Positions 1 to 8,769 of a stretch of DNA of 64,000 nt are shown in pieces. The stretch lies in NCBI RefSeq assembly GCF_033708015.1, contig NZ_CP137920.1, positions 3,038,001 through 3,102,000 of the forward strand. The letters are read 5' to 3'. A program made the translations under genes and the position numbers. Source of the DNA: Proteus vulgaris. GTDB taxonomy: Bacteria; Pseudomonadota; Gammaproteobacteria; Enterobacterales; Enterobacteriaceae. Position 1 is the first letter of the stretch, and the number at the start of each line of letters is the position of its first letter. The notes beneath the pieces are model-generated. The model worked only from the letters and a program-made list of their open reading frames with translations, did no database searches and was not told the origin of the DNA.

Positions 1-572
1 ACTTCTAAACGTTCAGCTTCTTCAAGAACCATTTTAATCTCAGACATTTTCTCAATAACTAAGAAAACTTTATGTCCAAGTTTTTCACCTGTAAGCGCTA
101 AGCGAATATACTCACGGTCTTTATAACCATTACAAACAATCACAGAACTTGTCATATTGGCATGAGCAAGTACTGCCATTAATTCCGCTTTAGAGCCAGC
201 CTCTAAACCTAAAGGCTCTCCTGCATTCACTAATGATTCAATAACGCGACGTTGTTGGTTAACTTTAATCGGATAAACTAAAAAATAGTCACCTTGATAA
301 CCATAGGATTTACGCGCACGATGAAACGCAGCATTAATCGAACGTAAACGATGTTGTAGTATTTGAGGAAAGCAAAAAAGTGCAGGTAACCGCAGATTCG
401 ATTGCTCTTCTTGGACTCGTTTAACTAATTCAGTTAAATCAAAAGTAGCCTCAGGAACATCAGGATTAGGACAAACGCTAATATTTCCCCGATTATTCGC
501 TAAATAGTAACCGCCCCCCCAATATGCAATGTTATAGGTCTGCTGCATCTTACGAGCGATGTTATCATTCAT
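1..572 (-). CDS. speA: Biosynthetic arginine decarboxylase, N-terminal part (cut by window edge)
   Basis: About 190 N-terminal codons are present; the rest lies before base 1. SpeA is a PLP enzyme that decarboxylates arginine to agmatine, the first step of the agmatine route to putrescine. The translation contains stretches typical of enterobacterial Spe[49 protein letters not shown] (this Lys is the expected PLP lysine) and [17 protein letters not shown]. The ATG ending at 572 follows a GGAG ribosome site. The protein starts shortly before the conserved core, so it lacks the longer N-terminus of E. coli SpeA. The divergent neighbour is metK, as in E. coli. Confidence 0.95.
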   Translation of the reverse strand, partial: MNDNIARKMQQTYNIAYWGGGYYLANNRGNISVCPNPDVPEATFDLTELVKRVQEEQSNLRLPALFCFPQILQHRLRSINAAFHRARKSYGYQGDYFLVYPIKVNQQRRVIESLVNAGEPLGLEAGSKAELMAVLAHANMTSSVIVCNGYKDREYIRLALTGEKLGHKVFLVIEKMSEIKMVLEEAERLE

Positions 573-767
573 GACATTCTCCTTAGGGAGTATGAGTTTA
601 TACCTTGCCTGTCACCATAGTAGTCAATTATCTGACAAAAATCTGAAACGACTGATAAATAACAGTTGGAAGTAATGACTCACTATATATTTTTATATGA
701 TTATCCAGCTATACGCAGGACATAATAGTAGAAAGTTCTTGAGTTAACCTATAACGAGTTAACACAA

Positions 768-1007
768 TCACCTATTGGCAAGTAACAGACAACTTCGCTC
801 TAAAGAAAAAGAGCTCAAAGAGGAAATTACTCTAGATATACTATGTGTATAGTATTGGTGAGTACGGTTTTGGTTTTTGAAAAGACTAACCTGTAGACAA
901 TGGATCATTACCCATTCACTCCACACATGGCTTAACCCTATAAGCCATTTCCCTAACAGAGAAACAGGATCAGAAATCCTGCGGTTTACACTGTGTTCAG
1001 ATTTCAC
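768..1007 (-). CDS. Possible YqgB-like leader ORF upstream of speA
   Basis: A 79-codon ORF starts with GTG on the same strand as speA and ends about 195 bp before it. In E. coli the small protein gene yqgB occupies this place. The segment SLLGKWLIGL...WVMIHCL resembles, loosely, the SLLENP...GLLS...IVVNCF pattern I recall for YqgB. The E. coli protein is only about 43 residues, no good ribosome site precedes the GTG, and the C-terminal half looks unlike a conserved protein. It may be a diverged yqgB, a shorter product from an internal start, or a chance ORF. Confidence 0.3.
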   Translation of the reverse strand: MKSEHSVNRRISDPVSLLGKWLIGLSHVWSEWVMIHCLQVSLFKNQNRTHQYYTHSISRVISSLSSFSLERSCLLLANR

Positions 1008-1201
1008 AGTAACCGCGAGGTTATACCTTTAGTTAGGTAAAAATGCAAAGCAAAAAGTACAAAAAAATTTTTTTTCTCTAATCGCTATTTTCTTGATACA
1101 AAAATAGCAAGTAACAAAAAATAAGATTAACTGTTTGATTCTGCTTTATCCCTATATTTGATTAAAAAAAACTGGAATTAAAGAGAAAAGAGTCCTAAAA
1201 T

Positions 1202-1225
1202 GGACGTCTAGATGTTAAAACATCC
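1202..1225 (+). promoter_or_regulatory. MetJ operator: three tandem met boxes upstream of metK
   Basis: Three adjacent octamers, GGACGTCT, AGATGTTA and AAACATCC, match the met-box consensus AGACGTCT at about 7, 5 and 5 of 8 positions. MetJ with bound S-adenosylmethionine binds tandem met boxes cooperatively. The site is 37 bp before the metK start, so SAM is expected to repress its own synthase here as in E. coli. Confidence 0.8.
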
Positions 1226-1261
1226 ATCCTTAAACCGTTTGTATTAAGGTAACGAGATATA

Positions 1262-2416
1262 ATGACTACACACCTTTTTACTTCTGAATCAGTCTCAGAA
1301 GGTCATCCTGATAAAATTGCAGATCAAATTTCTGATGCTGTTCTGGATGCAATTTTAGAACAAGATCCAAAAGCACGCGTTGCCTGCGAAACTTACGTTA
1401 AGACAGGCATGGTGATGGTAGGCGGAGAAATTACCACCAAAGCTTGGGTCGATATCGAAGAAATTACACGTAACACTGTTCGTGAAATCGGCTACACCAG
1501 TTCTGACATGGGCTTTGATGCTAATTCCTGCGCAGTTATCAGTGCGATTGGTAAACAATCACCGGATATCAACCAAGGTGTTGACCGTGCAAATCCACTA
1601 GAACAAGGCGCTGGTGACCAAGGTTTAATGTTTGGTTATGCAACCAACGAAACTGACGTATTAATGCCAGCTCCAATTACTTATGCTCATCGCTTAGTTC
1701 AACGCCAAGCACAAGTCCGTAAAAATGGAACTTTATCTTGGTTACGCCCTGATGCGAAAAGCCAAATTACCTTCCAATATGACAACAATAACGTTGTTGG
1801 TATTGATGCTGTTGTGTTATCAACTCAACACTCTGAAGATATTTCACAAAAAGATCTGCATGAAGCGGTGATGGAAGAGATCATTAAGCCCGTTCTACCC
1901 GCAGAATGGCTAAATGAACAAACTAAATATTTCATCAACCCAACGGGTCGTTTTGTTATTGGTGGACCAATGGGTGATTGTGGCTTAACAGGCCGTAAAA
2001 TCATTGTCGATACTTACGGCGGTATGGCGCGTCATGGCGGTGGTGCTTTCTCTGGTAAAGATCCATCGAAAGTAGACCGTTCAGCGGCTTATGCTGCACG
2101 TTACGTTGCAAAAAATATTGTAGCAGCCGGTTTAGCTGATCGTTGTGAAATCCAAGTTTCTTACGCAATCGGTGTGGCAGAGCCAACATCAATTATGGTA
2201 GAAACATTTGGTACTGAAAAAGTCCCAACAGCACAACTGGTTCTGCTAGTGCGTGAATTCTTTGACTTACGTCCTTATGGGCTCATTCAAATGTTAGATT
2301 TACTGCACCCAATCTACCAAAAAACCGCGGCTTACGGTCACTTTGGTCGTTCAGAATTCCCTTGGGAAGCAACAGATAAAGCTGAAATCTTACGTGAAGC
2401 AGCTGGCTTAAAATAA
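1262..2416 (+). CDS. metK: S-adenosylmethionine synthetase
   Basis: MetK makes S-adenosylmethionine from methionine and ATP in the cytoplasm. The 384 residues match the usual length of about 384. Signature motifs are visible: [17 protein letters not shown] near the N-terminus, the ATP-binding GAGDQG at about residues 115-120, and the glycine-rich [19 protein letters not shown] in the C-terminal third. The start follows AAGG in the stretch before 1262 and MetJ boxes lie upstream. It is monocistronic, with its own terminator directly downstream. Confidence 0.98.
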   Translation: MTTHLFTSESVSEGHPDKIADQISDAVLDAILEQDPKARVACETYVKTGMVMVGGEITTKAWVDIEEITRNTVREIGYTSSDMGFDANSCAVISAIGKQSPDINQGVDRANPLEQGAGDQGLMFGYATNETDVLMPAPITYAHRLVQRQAQVRKNGTLSWLRPDAKSQITFQYDNNNVVGIDAVVLSTQHSEDISQKDLHEAVMEEIIKPVLPAEWLNEQTKYFINPTGRFVIGGPMGDCGLTGRKIIVDTYGGMARHGGGAFSGKDPSKVDRSAAYAARYVAKNIVAAGLADRCEIQVSYAIGVAEPTSIMVETFGTEKVPTAQLVLLVREFFDLRPYGLIQMLDLLHPIYQKTAAYGHFGRSEFPWEATDKAEILREAAGLK

Positions 2417-2456
2417 GTCTCTTACCAATAACGTCACGTGATTGATTTTACTAAGA

Positions 2457-2483
2457 CCACATCTTTATGGATGTGGTTTTTTT
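2457..2483 (+). terminator. Intrinsic terminator of metK
   Basis: CCACATC and GATGTGG form a stem with a short loop, followed directly by a run of seven T, 40 bp after the metK stop. Confidence 0.85.
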
Positions 2484-2505
2484 ATGGTTTCTATTTATAA
2501 AGTCT

Positions 2506-2532
2506 ATAAAAAAACCCCGTATCATACGGGGT
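2506..2532 (-). terminator. Intrinsic terminator of bcsG
   Basis: Read on the minus strand, ACCCCGTAT pairs with ATACGGGGT across a one-base gap and is followed by a T run (the A run at 2508-2514 on the plus strand). It lies about 65 bp past the bcsG stop and converges on the metK terminator. Confidence 0.85.
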
Positions 2533-2598
2533 ATCAATAAGAGAAAGCGAGAAATAGAAATTTATGATGAAACGGTTTCTTATAAAAAGTTAATAAAA

Positions 2599-4344
2599 TT
2601 AATTAGGATAATTAATCCACTCACCACCATTTAATTTGATATAAGACTGTCCTTGATAATCAATCACAACCGTAGCTTGGTTTTCTGCAACATTAGCAGT
2701 TTGAGGAAGTTCACTGACTAATGCATTCCAATCGATAACAGATTGATTAAAGATCTCCCCATTTACATTACGAGAAATAAACTCAGAAATAGCTAAATAG
2801 CTACTTGGTTCATCAACAATCACAGGAGGATAAAATTGTGCTCGGTTTTTTATTCCAGTAAAACGAATACCGACAGGTACGGTAGTAATGCTTTGGCTTG
2901 GAATATCTCTTAACCCTGACATTTGTGTTTTATCACCTTGTAAAGCCGCACCATGCTCAGGCACAATCACCACCATCACTTTTCTTCCTTTTTTATCTAG
3001 CTCATTCATAAAGTTATCTAAATTATCAAGTAATGTAGAGGCTCTCTTGCCATAATCAGCAGTGCTATTCTCTCCTACATAGCGGTTACCATCATGTAGT
3101 GATATCAAGTTCACAAAGGTCACAGTCCGATTCTCATTAGACAACTCTCTCGCTTTCAACCAACGTTGTAATGTTTCCTTATCATTGTAAATTTTGGTGC
3201 CATCAAATGCGGTAATTTGATGAGAAAGATTTTCTTGATCTTGCAAAGCGATATGAAGATCACCAAGTTGCTGAACCTCTTTAAGGTAATTACCAAACTT
3301 TCCGTTATGGTCAAGCACTAATTTCTTAGCAAATCCTAATGATGATAAATTATCCATTAGCAAGCATTGTGTCTCTGTGGGATCGTATAAATCAGAGTGT
3401 TGAGTCTGACCACAACTTGCGCGTAATAATCTTAACGATGCAGGACCACTATAAGAAGATACTGTATTAAAGTGGCTAAATAGCACATCAAAGTTCCCCC
3501 AAATGGGGTGTTCTTGCAGTCCAACTGCCGCCACATCCGCGGTAGAAAGTGAACAAATATTGATAATCAAGATATCAAAAGGCTGGGCATTAGATGCTAA
3601 CTGCGCAGGAAATGGTGTCATACGTTTTTTCTCATAACCATAAAACTGTGTAAGCCAATCATCCAATGCTTTATTACTGACCTTCTGGTTTTGTGGTGGA
3701 TAAACGGTATTCATTGATGTGGTTTCTACCTCTTTACTCGATCCCACCTCAGGAGGTACTTGTGATTCGAATGATGCTGGCAACACTTCATGAGCGTTGA
3801 TTGGTGTCGTATTTTTTTCACTATTAATGTTACTTTCTTGCATAAAAGTATTTGCTGAAACAGAAGGCACCACACCTTGAGAAAAATGAGTAAACTCACC
3901 AATATTTAGCCACAAAACACCGGCAATAATAAAAACAGATACCCTTACCCACTGTTCAATAAAAAGGTAGCCCACTAACAAAATAAAGGCGACACCAATC
4001 ATTTTGATATTGATAAAGTTAACCGTTAATTCAACAAGGTAATCGAAGGAAAACGCTTTAAGCTGCCCACCTTGAGCAACGATGGTTGAAAAGCTGGGTA
4101 ACCAAGTATCATGATAAAATAAAACTATCCCTATTGGGATAGCGACCCAATTACGCATTTTATGCCAACTATTTTTGGGTAATGGGAACAACAAAAAGGC
4201 AAGAAAAAGTAAATTGCTAAAAGCATCAAAATTTAAATAACCATACCAAAGTAAAACAAACTTTAGTAAGAAATAGAAATTCCAGGCTCCCAACCCATGC
4301 CAGTAATGTAAAAAATCGAATTGGGTTGCATTAGATTTTTTCAT
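2599..4344 (-). CDS. bcsG: Cellulose phosphoethanolamine transferase BcsG
   Basis: BcsG is an inner-membrane enzyme with a periplasmic alkaline-phosphatase-like domain that adds phosphoethanolamine to nascent cellulose. The 581 residues are slightly longer than E. coli BcsG (about 559). The N-terminal ~170 residues hold hydrophobic segments, including WHGLGAWNFYFLLKFVLLW, followed by a low-complexity linker and the catalytic domain. NICSLS at about residue 260 matches the region of the active-site serine, and VPEHGAAL lies further on. The start has AGGA upstream. It is transcribed away from bcsRQABC. Its usual partners bcsE and bcsF, which precede it in E. coli, are absent from this window. 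Confidence 0.93.
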   Translation of the reverse strand: MKKSNATQFDFLHYWHGLGAWNFYFLLKFVLLWYGYLNFDAFSNLLFLAFLLFPLPKNSWHKMRNWVAIPIGIVLFYHDTWLPSFSTIVAQGGQLKAFSFDYLVELTVNFINIKMIGVAFILLVGYLFIEQWVRVSVFIIAGVLWLNIGEFTHFSQGVVPSVSANTFMQESNINSEKNTTPINAHEVLPASFESQVPPEVGSSKEVETTSMNTVYPPQNQKVSNKALDDWLTQFYGYEKKRMTPFPAQLASNAQPFDILIINICSLSTADVAAVGLQEHPIWGNFDVLFSHFNTVSSYSGPASLRLLRASCGQTQHSDLYDPTETQCLLMDNLSSLGFAKKLVLDHNGKFGNYLKEVQQLGDLHIALQDQENLSHQITAFDGTKIYNDKETLQRWLKARELSNENRTVTFVNLISLHDGNRYVGENSTADYGKRASTLLDNLDNFMNELDKKGRKVMVVIVPEHGAALQGDKTQMSGLRDIPSQSITTVPVGIRFTGIKNRAQFYPPVIVDEPSSYLAISEFISRNVNGEIFNQSVIDWNALVSELPQTANVAENQATVVIDYQGQSYIKLNGGEWINYPN

Positions 4345-5190
4345 TTTAACTTCCTACTCTTTAGTATAAACAAATTCAACTCGACAGTTATATGATTTCT
4401 CATATCTGCCTTTTTATTACTTCTGATATTTAATTAACTACTAAACAAACATATAAGAGAATATTTATTTAAATCTAAGTAAAAACCCTCAAATAAAAAA
4501 ATAACGAAAAAGAATATTTCGCCATAAAACTCACCTCTTATATAAAAGAAAAATAATTATACCAGACAACTTATTTAAGCCAGATTAAGAAATCACTAAC
4601 GCTCTATTTATAGAATAGCGTCTATTTTTAAAAATGATGTTTTATTTACATTAAATAATAAAACACAGAGTTATCTTATTTTTATATTTCCAAACGAAGA
4701 CGAGAAAAAATATATCAATAACATCAAAAAAACAATTAACAAGAATTATTAGCAACAAATAAACAATCACCTCAATATAAAAACACAACCAATCAATAAA
4801 AGACCATAATATAATGATTTTCATATAAAAAATGATAAAGATCAATATACAATACTGATCATCGAATTTGAATAATTTAATATATTGTTATAACCAGCTA
4901 TTTTACATTTATTTTTTATTGATTTATTTTGAAGTAAATCTATTTTTGTTATTATTTAAAAATTCAATAAAAATAAAATACAAAGGAGAAAACCAATAGC
5001 TATTACTGACATACTTAAAATAATAAATACTCATTTTATGTGTTTTTACGTAATTGAAATTATCTATTTTAAAGCATATTCTAAAATAAACAGTTTAATG
5101 AAATAGAACGAATCATTAATTAACCACTATTTTTATCGGTTCTTTAACTTTGATAAAAATTCATCTCGCCTTTATATAGAGATTATTAAA
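4345..5190. other. Long AT-rich divergent intergenic region between bcsG and bcsR
   Basis: This 846 bp stretch must hold promoters for both divergent cellulose transcripts. It is extremely AT-rich, as is common for promoters silenced by H-NS-type proteins. I found no credible gene: the longest ORF (minus, 4651-4845) is a low-complexity Ile/Phe/Leu reading of AT-rich DNA. A 16-codon ORF on the minus strand near 4470-4520 has a good ribosome site (AGAGGTGAG) but no recognisable sequence. No BcsF-like peptide was seen. Confidence 0.5.
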
Positions 5191-5382
5191 ATGAAAAACG
5201 AAAATTTTATTAACTCCAATATGAAAATAGAAAAAAATGATCTAAATAAGGATATCAACAAATTAAAAAAATTATTTTCATTAAATAACTATCACTATCA
5301 GGATATTAATAAAAAAGAAGAAAATAATGAGCTTATTTATCGCTGGCCATTACTTAATACATTTAATTATATAAGTAAATGA
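5191..5382 (+). CDS. bcsR: Cellulose biosynthesis small protein BcsR
   Basis: A 63-residue protein. Its C-terminal half follows the BcsR (YhjR) pattern: LKKLFSL, then YQDINKKEE, then RWPLLNTF, equivalent to LKQAFSL...YADISQRE...RWPLLAEF in E. coli. BcsR forms a complex with BcsQ that supports BcsA/B stability and membrane targeting. The N-terminus is Lys/Asn-rich and poorly conserved. The ribosome site before 5191 is weak. It is first in the bcsRQABC operon, and its stop TGA lies just upstream of the preferred bcsQ start. Confidence 0.85.
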   Translation: MKNENFINSNMKIEKNDLNKDINKLKKLFSLNNYHYQDINKKEENNELIYRWPLLNTFNYISK

Positions 5383-5390
5383 GGCTAACT

Positions 5391-6128
5391 ATGCCACTTA
5401 TTGTATTGAAAGGGCTCAGAGGCGGAGTAGGTACAACCTCGACGGCAATTGCACTTGCTCGGCAATTTCATCAACAAAATAAAGAAGTGCTTATTATGGA
5501 TAATTGCACTGAAAATATTTTGTCTTTTTATTTTCCAGCACAGGAAAGAAGTACCACATTAAGTCAGGCATTATTAGCAGAAACGCCAATCGAGCAGAAT
5601 ACTTTTTACTATCGACCACACTATCAAGTATTACCTTTTGGCTTAGTGAATAAGAAAGATAATTTGCTCTTACAGTTGTCATTTTCCGCTAAACAACATC
5701 TTACTCATTTTTTAACGACATTTATGCAGTTACACCCTGATGCCATTATTTTAATGGATTTACAGCATACGCAAGACACTCTGTTCACGCCTTGGATAGA
5801 AAAAGCAGATATTTTTCTCTCTGTGACAATGGCAGAAAGCAACTGTCATATTCGCCTTAATCAACACACATTTATCGATAATGAATATGTATTGATTAAC
5901 CAATTTCGTGCCACCAGCCAAATTCACCAAGATTTTTATCAATTTTGGCAAACGACGTCACTGCCATTATGCCCTATCGTTCTTCATCGAGATGAAGCCT
6001 CGCTAGAGGCCTGTGCTTCACGTTTACCTTTATATGATTACCGAACTAATTGCATGTTAGTAGAAGAAATATCGCAACTTGCTCAATGGTGTTTTTCGTT
6101 ATTTGAGAGGAAAGAAGGACAGCCATAA
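5391..6128 (+). CDS. bcsQ: Cellulose biosynthesis MinD/ParA-like protein BcsQ
   Basis: BcsQ is a ParA/MinD-superfamily ATPase that partners with BcsR and is needed for cellulose secretion. The P-loop LKGLRGGVGTTSTA starts at residue 6 and has the BcsQ-type GVGTT instead of the GKT/S of typical ParA. I chose ATG 5391 (MPLIVLKG) over ATG 5379, because GAGG lies six bases before it and E. coli BcsQ begins at the same alignment position; this gives 245 residues against about 250. The stop codon overlaps the bcsA start (TAATG), indicating translational coupling. Confidence 0.9.
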   Translation: MPLIVLKGLRGGVGTTSTAIALARQFHQQNKEVLIMDNCTENILSFYFPAQERSTTLSQALLAETPIEQNTFYYRPHYQVLPFGLVNKKDNLLLQLSFSAKQHLTHFLTTFMQLHPDAIILMDLQHTQDTLFTPWIEKADIFLSVTMAESNCHIRLNQHTFIDNEYVLINQFRATSQIHQDFYQFWQTTSLPLCPIVLHRDEASLEACASRLPLYDYRTNCMLVEEISQLAQWCFSLFERKEGQP

Positions 6129-8713
6129 TGCCATCATCTTACGATACCTCGAAGAAAGCCGAAAAGAAGGTGACACAACATCTTCTTATTCGTTACTACA
6201 CGTTTTATCGCCATAACGGTGCATCTCGTAGCGCAGCGATTATTAGTGAACTATTTATGGGCATTATGTGGTTTTTTTTACGGATGGAATCCCCTTTTTG
6301 GCGAAAAATTGCCAAAAAACAACGAGCACTCTATCCTCATATTGATCCTCGTTGTCCTAAAATTTTCGATCCTCTGCGCTATTTGTTACAAAGTATTTGG
6401 CTAGTTTGCCATTATGTCGGACATTTACTGATTAAAAAACCCATACAATTTATTTTTTATATTCGAAAATCCTATAAAAAACTCGTTGTTCATGTTTCAC
6501 CTATTGCGGTTGGGATCATTGAACATAAGAAAAAAACCACGCCATTTTGGCAATATATTCTCTACTCCATCATCGCTATTTTTGCCATTTTCTTTATTTT
6601 ACTCAGTATCACTCAGCCGTTTGATCTGACATTCCAGTTTGTTTTTGTGATTGTTATTTGGTTAGTTGCCTTAGCTATCCGTGATATTCCAGGGCGTTTC
6701 TCTTCAATCGTAATGGTGATATTAGCGCTGATAATCGCATGTCGATACATTTGGTGGCGTTATCACTCAACCCTTTATTGGGTTGATAATTTCAGCCTGT
6801 TTTTTGGTTTACTGCTTTTACTGGCTGAAACTTACGCATGGTGTGTGTTATTCCTTAGTTTTATGCAATGTATTTGGCCGCTGCATCGAAAACCCATATC
6901 GATGCCTGAAGATATTACACAATGGCAAAGCGTTGATATTTTCATTCCTACCTATAACGAAGATCTACACGTTGTTAAACCTACAATCTATGCCAGCTTA
7001 AATCTAGATTGGCCTAAAGATAAGCTCACTATTTATCTACTTGATGATGGTTCCCGTCCTGAATTTAAAGCGTTCGCTCAAGAAGTGGGTATTCGTTATA
7101 TCGCTCGCGAAAAACATGATTTTGCTAAGGCTGGTAATATCAATCACGCCTTAACACTCGCTTCAGGTGAATTTGTTGCTATTTTTGACTGCGACCATAT
7201 TCCAACGCGTTCCTTTCTACAATTTACAATGGGATGGTTTTTAAAAGATGAAAAAATGGCTTTGGTACAAACACCTCACCATTTTTTCTCACCTGACCCT
7301 TTTGAACGTAATTTAGGTAATTTTCGTGAAACCCCCAATGAAGGCACACTTTTTTACGGGTTGGTTCAAGATGGCAATGACACTTGGAATGCGACTTTTT
7401 TCTGTGGCTCATGTGCTGTTTTACGTCGTACTGCATTGGATGAAATTGGAGGCATTGCCGTTGAAACTGTTACAGAAGATGCGCATACCTCATTGCGCTT
7501 ACACCGTCATGGCTGGAGATCCGCTTATATTCGCATTCCACAAGCCGCTGGTTTAGCGACAGAATCGTTATCCGCACATATAGGTCAACGTATTCGCTGG
7601 GCGAAAGGGATGGTGCAAATATTCCGACTTGATAATCCACTCTTTGGTAAAGGTTTGAGCGTGGCACAACGCCTTTGTTATTTAAATGCCATGTTACATT
7701 TTTTTTCTGGTATTCCGCGAATGATTTTCTTACTCGCACCACTGACGTTTCTTATTTTCCATGCCTATATCATTTATGCACCAGCGATTGCGATCGCGCT
7801 CTATGTTGTGCCGTATTTGATCCATATTTCACTCGCCAGCGCAAAGTTACAAGGCGCTTATCGCCACTCATTTTGGGGTGAAGTGTATGAAACGATTTTA
7901 GCGTGGTACACCACTCGCCCTGTCTTAAGTACCTTTTTCTCTCCTCATAAAGGAACTTTTAACGTGACAAGCAAAGGTGGCGTGATGGAAGAAGGTTTTG
8001 TCGATTGGCAAATTAACCGTCCTTATTTACTCTTTCTCAACCTAAACTTACTCGGCATTTTATTTGCTTTTTGGCGCATTGCAACGGGGGATCCCGACGA
8101 AGCATGGGCTGTTGCTATGTGTTTATTATGGGTGTGTTATAACCTTATCTTACTCGGTGTTGCGATTGCCGTTTCTGTTGAAACAAAACAACAACGCCGT
8201 TTTCCTCGTGTTCGCGTTAAAGTTCCAGCCATGTTGTTATTAAATAATGGCTCACTCTATCGCTGTTACCTCTATGATTTTTCTGATAATAGCGGTGCGA
8301 TTTTATTACCTGACAATGTCACACTTTCACTCTCTCCAAATGAAAACATCACACTATTACTCAGTCAAAATCAGCGTGAACATGCCTTTAAAGCCAATAT
8401 TTCACGTATTGATGGGCAAATTATTGGATTACAGCTTCTTGAAATGACAACGCAAAAAGCTATCGAGTTTACTGCATGTACTTTTGAGCGAGCCGATACT
8501 TGGGCTGACTGGCAAAATGAACTTCCAGCTGACAGACCTTTAAGCAGTCTCAAGAATATTATTTTTATCAGCATGCAAGGTTATAACACCTTATTAAAGC
8601 GTGCTCCTTACTTTATTTACGCCACTTTCCGCTTACTCGGTCTTTTTTTACTGTGGCTTTCATCGTTACTCCCTCAACGCGTTAATGTTTCACAAATATT
8701 TCATCACTCTTAA
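6128..8713 (+). CDS. bcsA: Cellulose synthase catalytic subunit (UDP-forming) BcsA
   Basis: BcsA is the inner-membrane GT2 enzyme that polymerises UDP-glucose into cellulose and threads it through its own channel, activated by c-di-GMP. All catalytic motifs are present: D306-D307-G-S, D354-C-D356, T449-E-D451 and Q487-R-I-R-W491. Membrane segments flank the glycosyltransferase domain. A C-terminal PilZ domain has R690-x3-R694. Its second motif reads DFSDNSG (717-723): the glycine expected at the sixth position is Ser722 and the Gly sits one residue later. The 861 residues are near the E. coli length of about 872. It sits between bcsQ and bcsB. Confidence 0.96.
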   Translation: MPSSYDTSKKAEKKVTQHLLIRYYTFYRHNGASRSAAIISELFMGIMWFFLRMESPFWRKIAKKQRALYPHIDPRCPKIFDPLRYLLQSIWLVCHYVGHLLIKKPIQFIFYIRKSYKKLVVHVSPIAVGIIEHKKKTTPFWQYILYSIIAIFAIFFILLSITQPFDLTFQFVFVIVIWLVALAIRDIPGRFSSIVMVILALIIACRYIWWRYHSTLYWVDNFSLFFGLLLLLAETYAWCVLFLSFMQCIWPLHRKPISMPEDITQWQSVDIFIPTYNEDLHVVKPTIYASLNLDWPKDKLTIYLLDDGSRPEFKAFAQEVGIRYIAREKHDFAKAGNINHALTLASGEFVAIFDCDHIPTRSFLQFTMGWFLKDEKMALVQTPHHFFSPDPFERNLGNFRETPNEGTLFYGLVQDGNDTWNATFFCGSCAVLRRTALDEIGGIAVETVTEDAHTSLRLHRHGWRSAYIRIPQAAGLATESLSAHIGQRIRWAKGMVQIFRLDNPLFGKGLSVAQRLCYLNAMLHFFSGIPRMIFLLAPLTFLIFHAYIIYAPAIAIALYVVPYLIHISLASAKLQGAYRHSFWGEVYETILAWYTTRPVLSTFFSPHKGTFNVTSKGGVMEEGFVDWQINRPYLLFLNLNLLGILFAFWRIATGDPDEAWAVAMCLLWVCYNLILLGVAIAVSVETKQQRRFPRVRVKVPAMLLLNNGSLYRCYLYDFSDNSGAILLPDNVTLSLSPNENITLLLSQNQREHAFKANISRIDGQIIGLQLLEMTTQKAIEFTACTFERADTWADWQNELPADRPLSSLKNIIFISMQGYNTLLKRAPYFIYATFRLLGLFLLWLSSLLPQRVNVSQIFHHS

Positions 8714-8769
8714 AGGAAAACTCCGTTTTTCTGGGAATTTACTAATAAACAATAAGATGGGTAACAATA

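Noticed and set aside
741..763. Direct repeat of GAGTTAAC between speA and metK
   Set aside because: Two 8-base copies in AT-rich DNA are weak; they do not match a regulator motif I know at this spacing.
4470..4530. 16-codon ORF with a good ribosome site upstream of bcsG (minus)
   Set aside because: Too short and unrecognised; nothing shows it is translated or acts as a leader peptide.
4651..4845. 64-codon ORF on the minus strand in the bcsG-bcsR gap
   Set aside because: Composed almost wholly of Ile, Phe, Leu and Lys from AT-rich DNA, with no ribosome site and no BcsF likeness.
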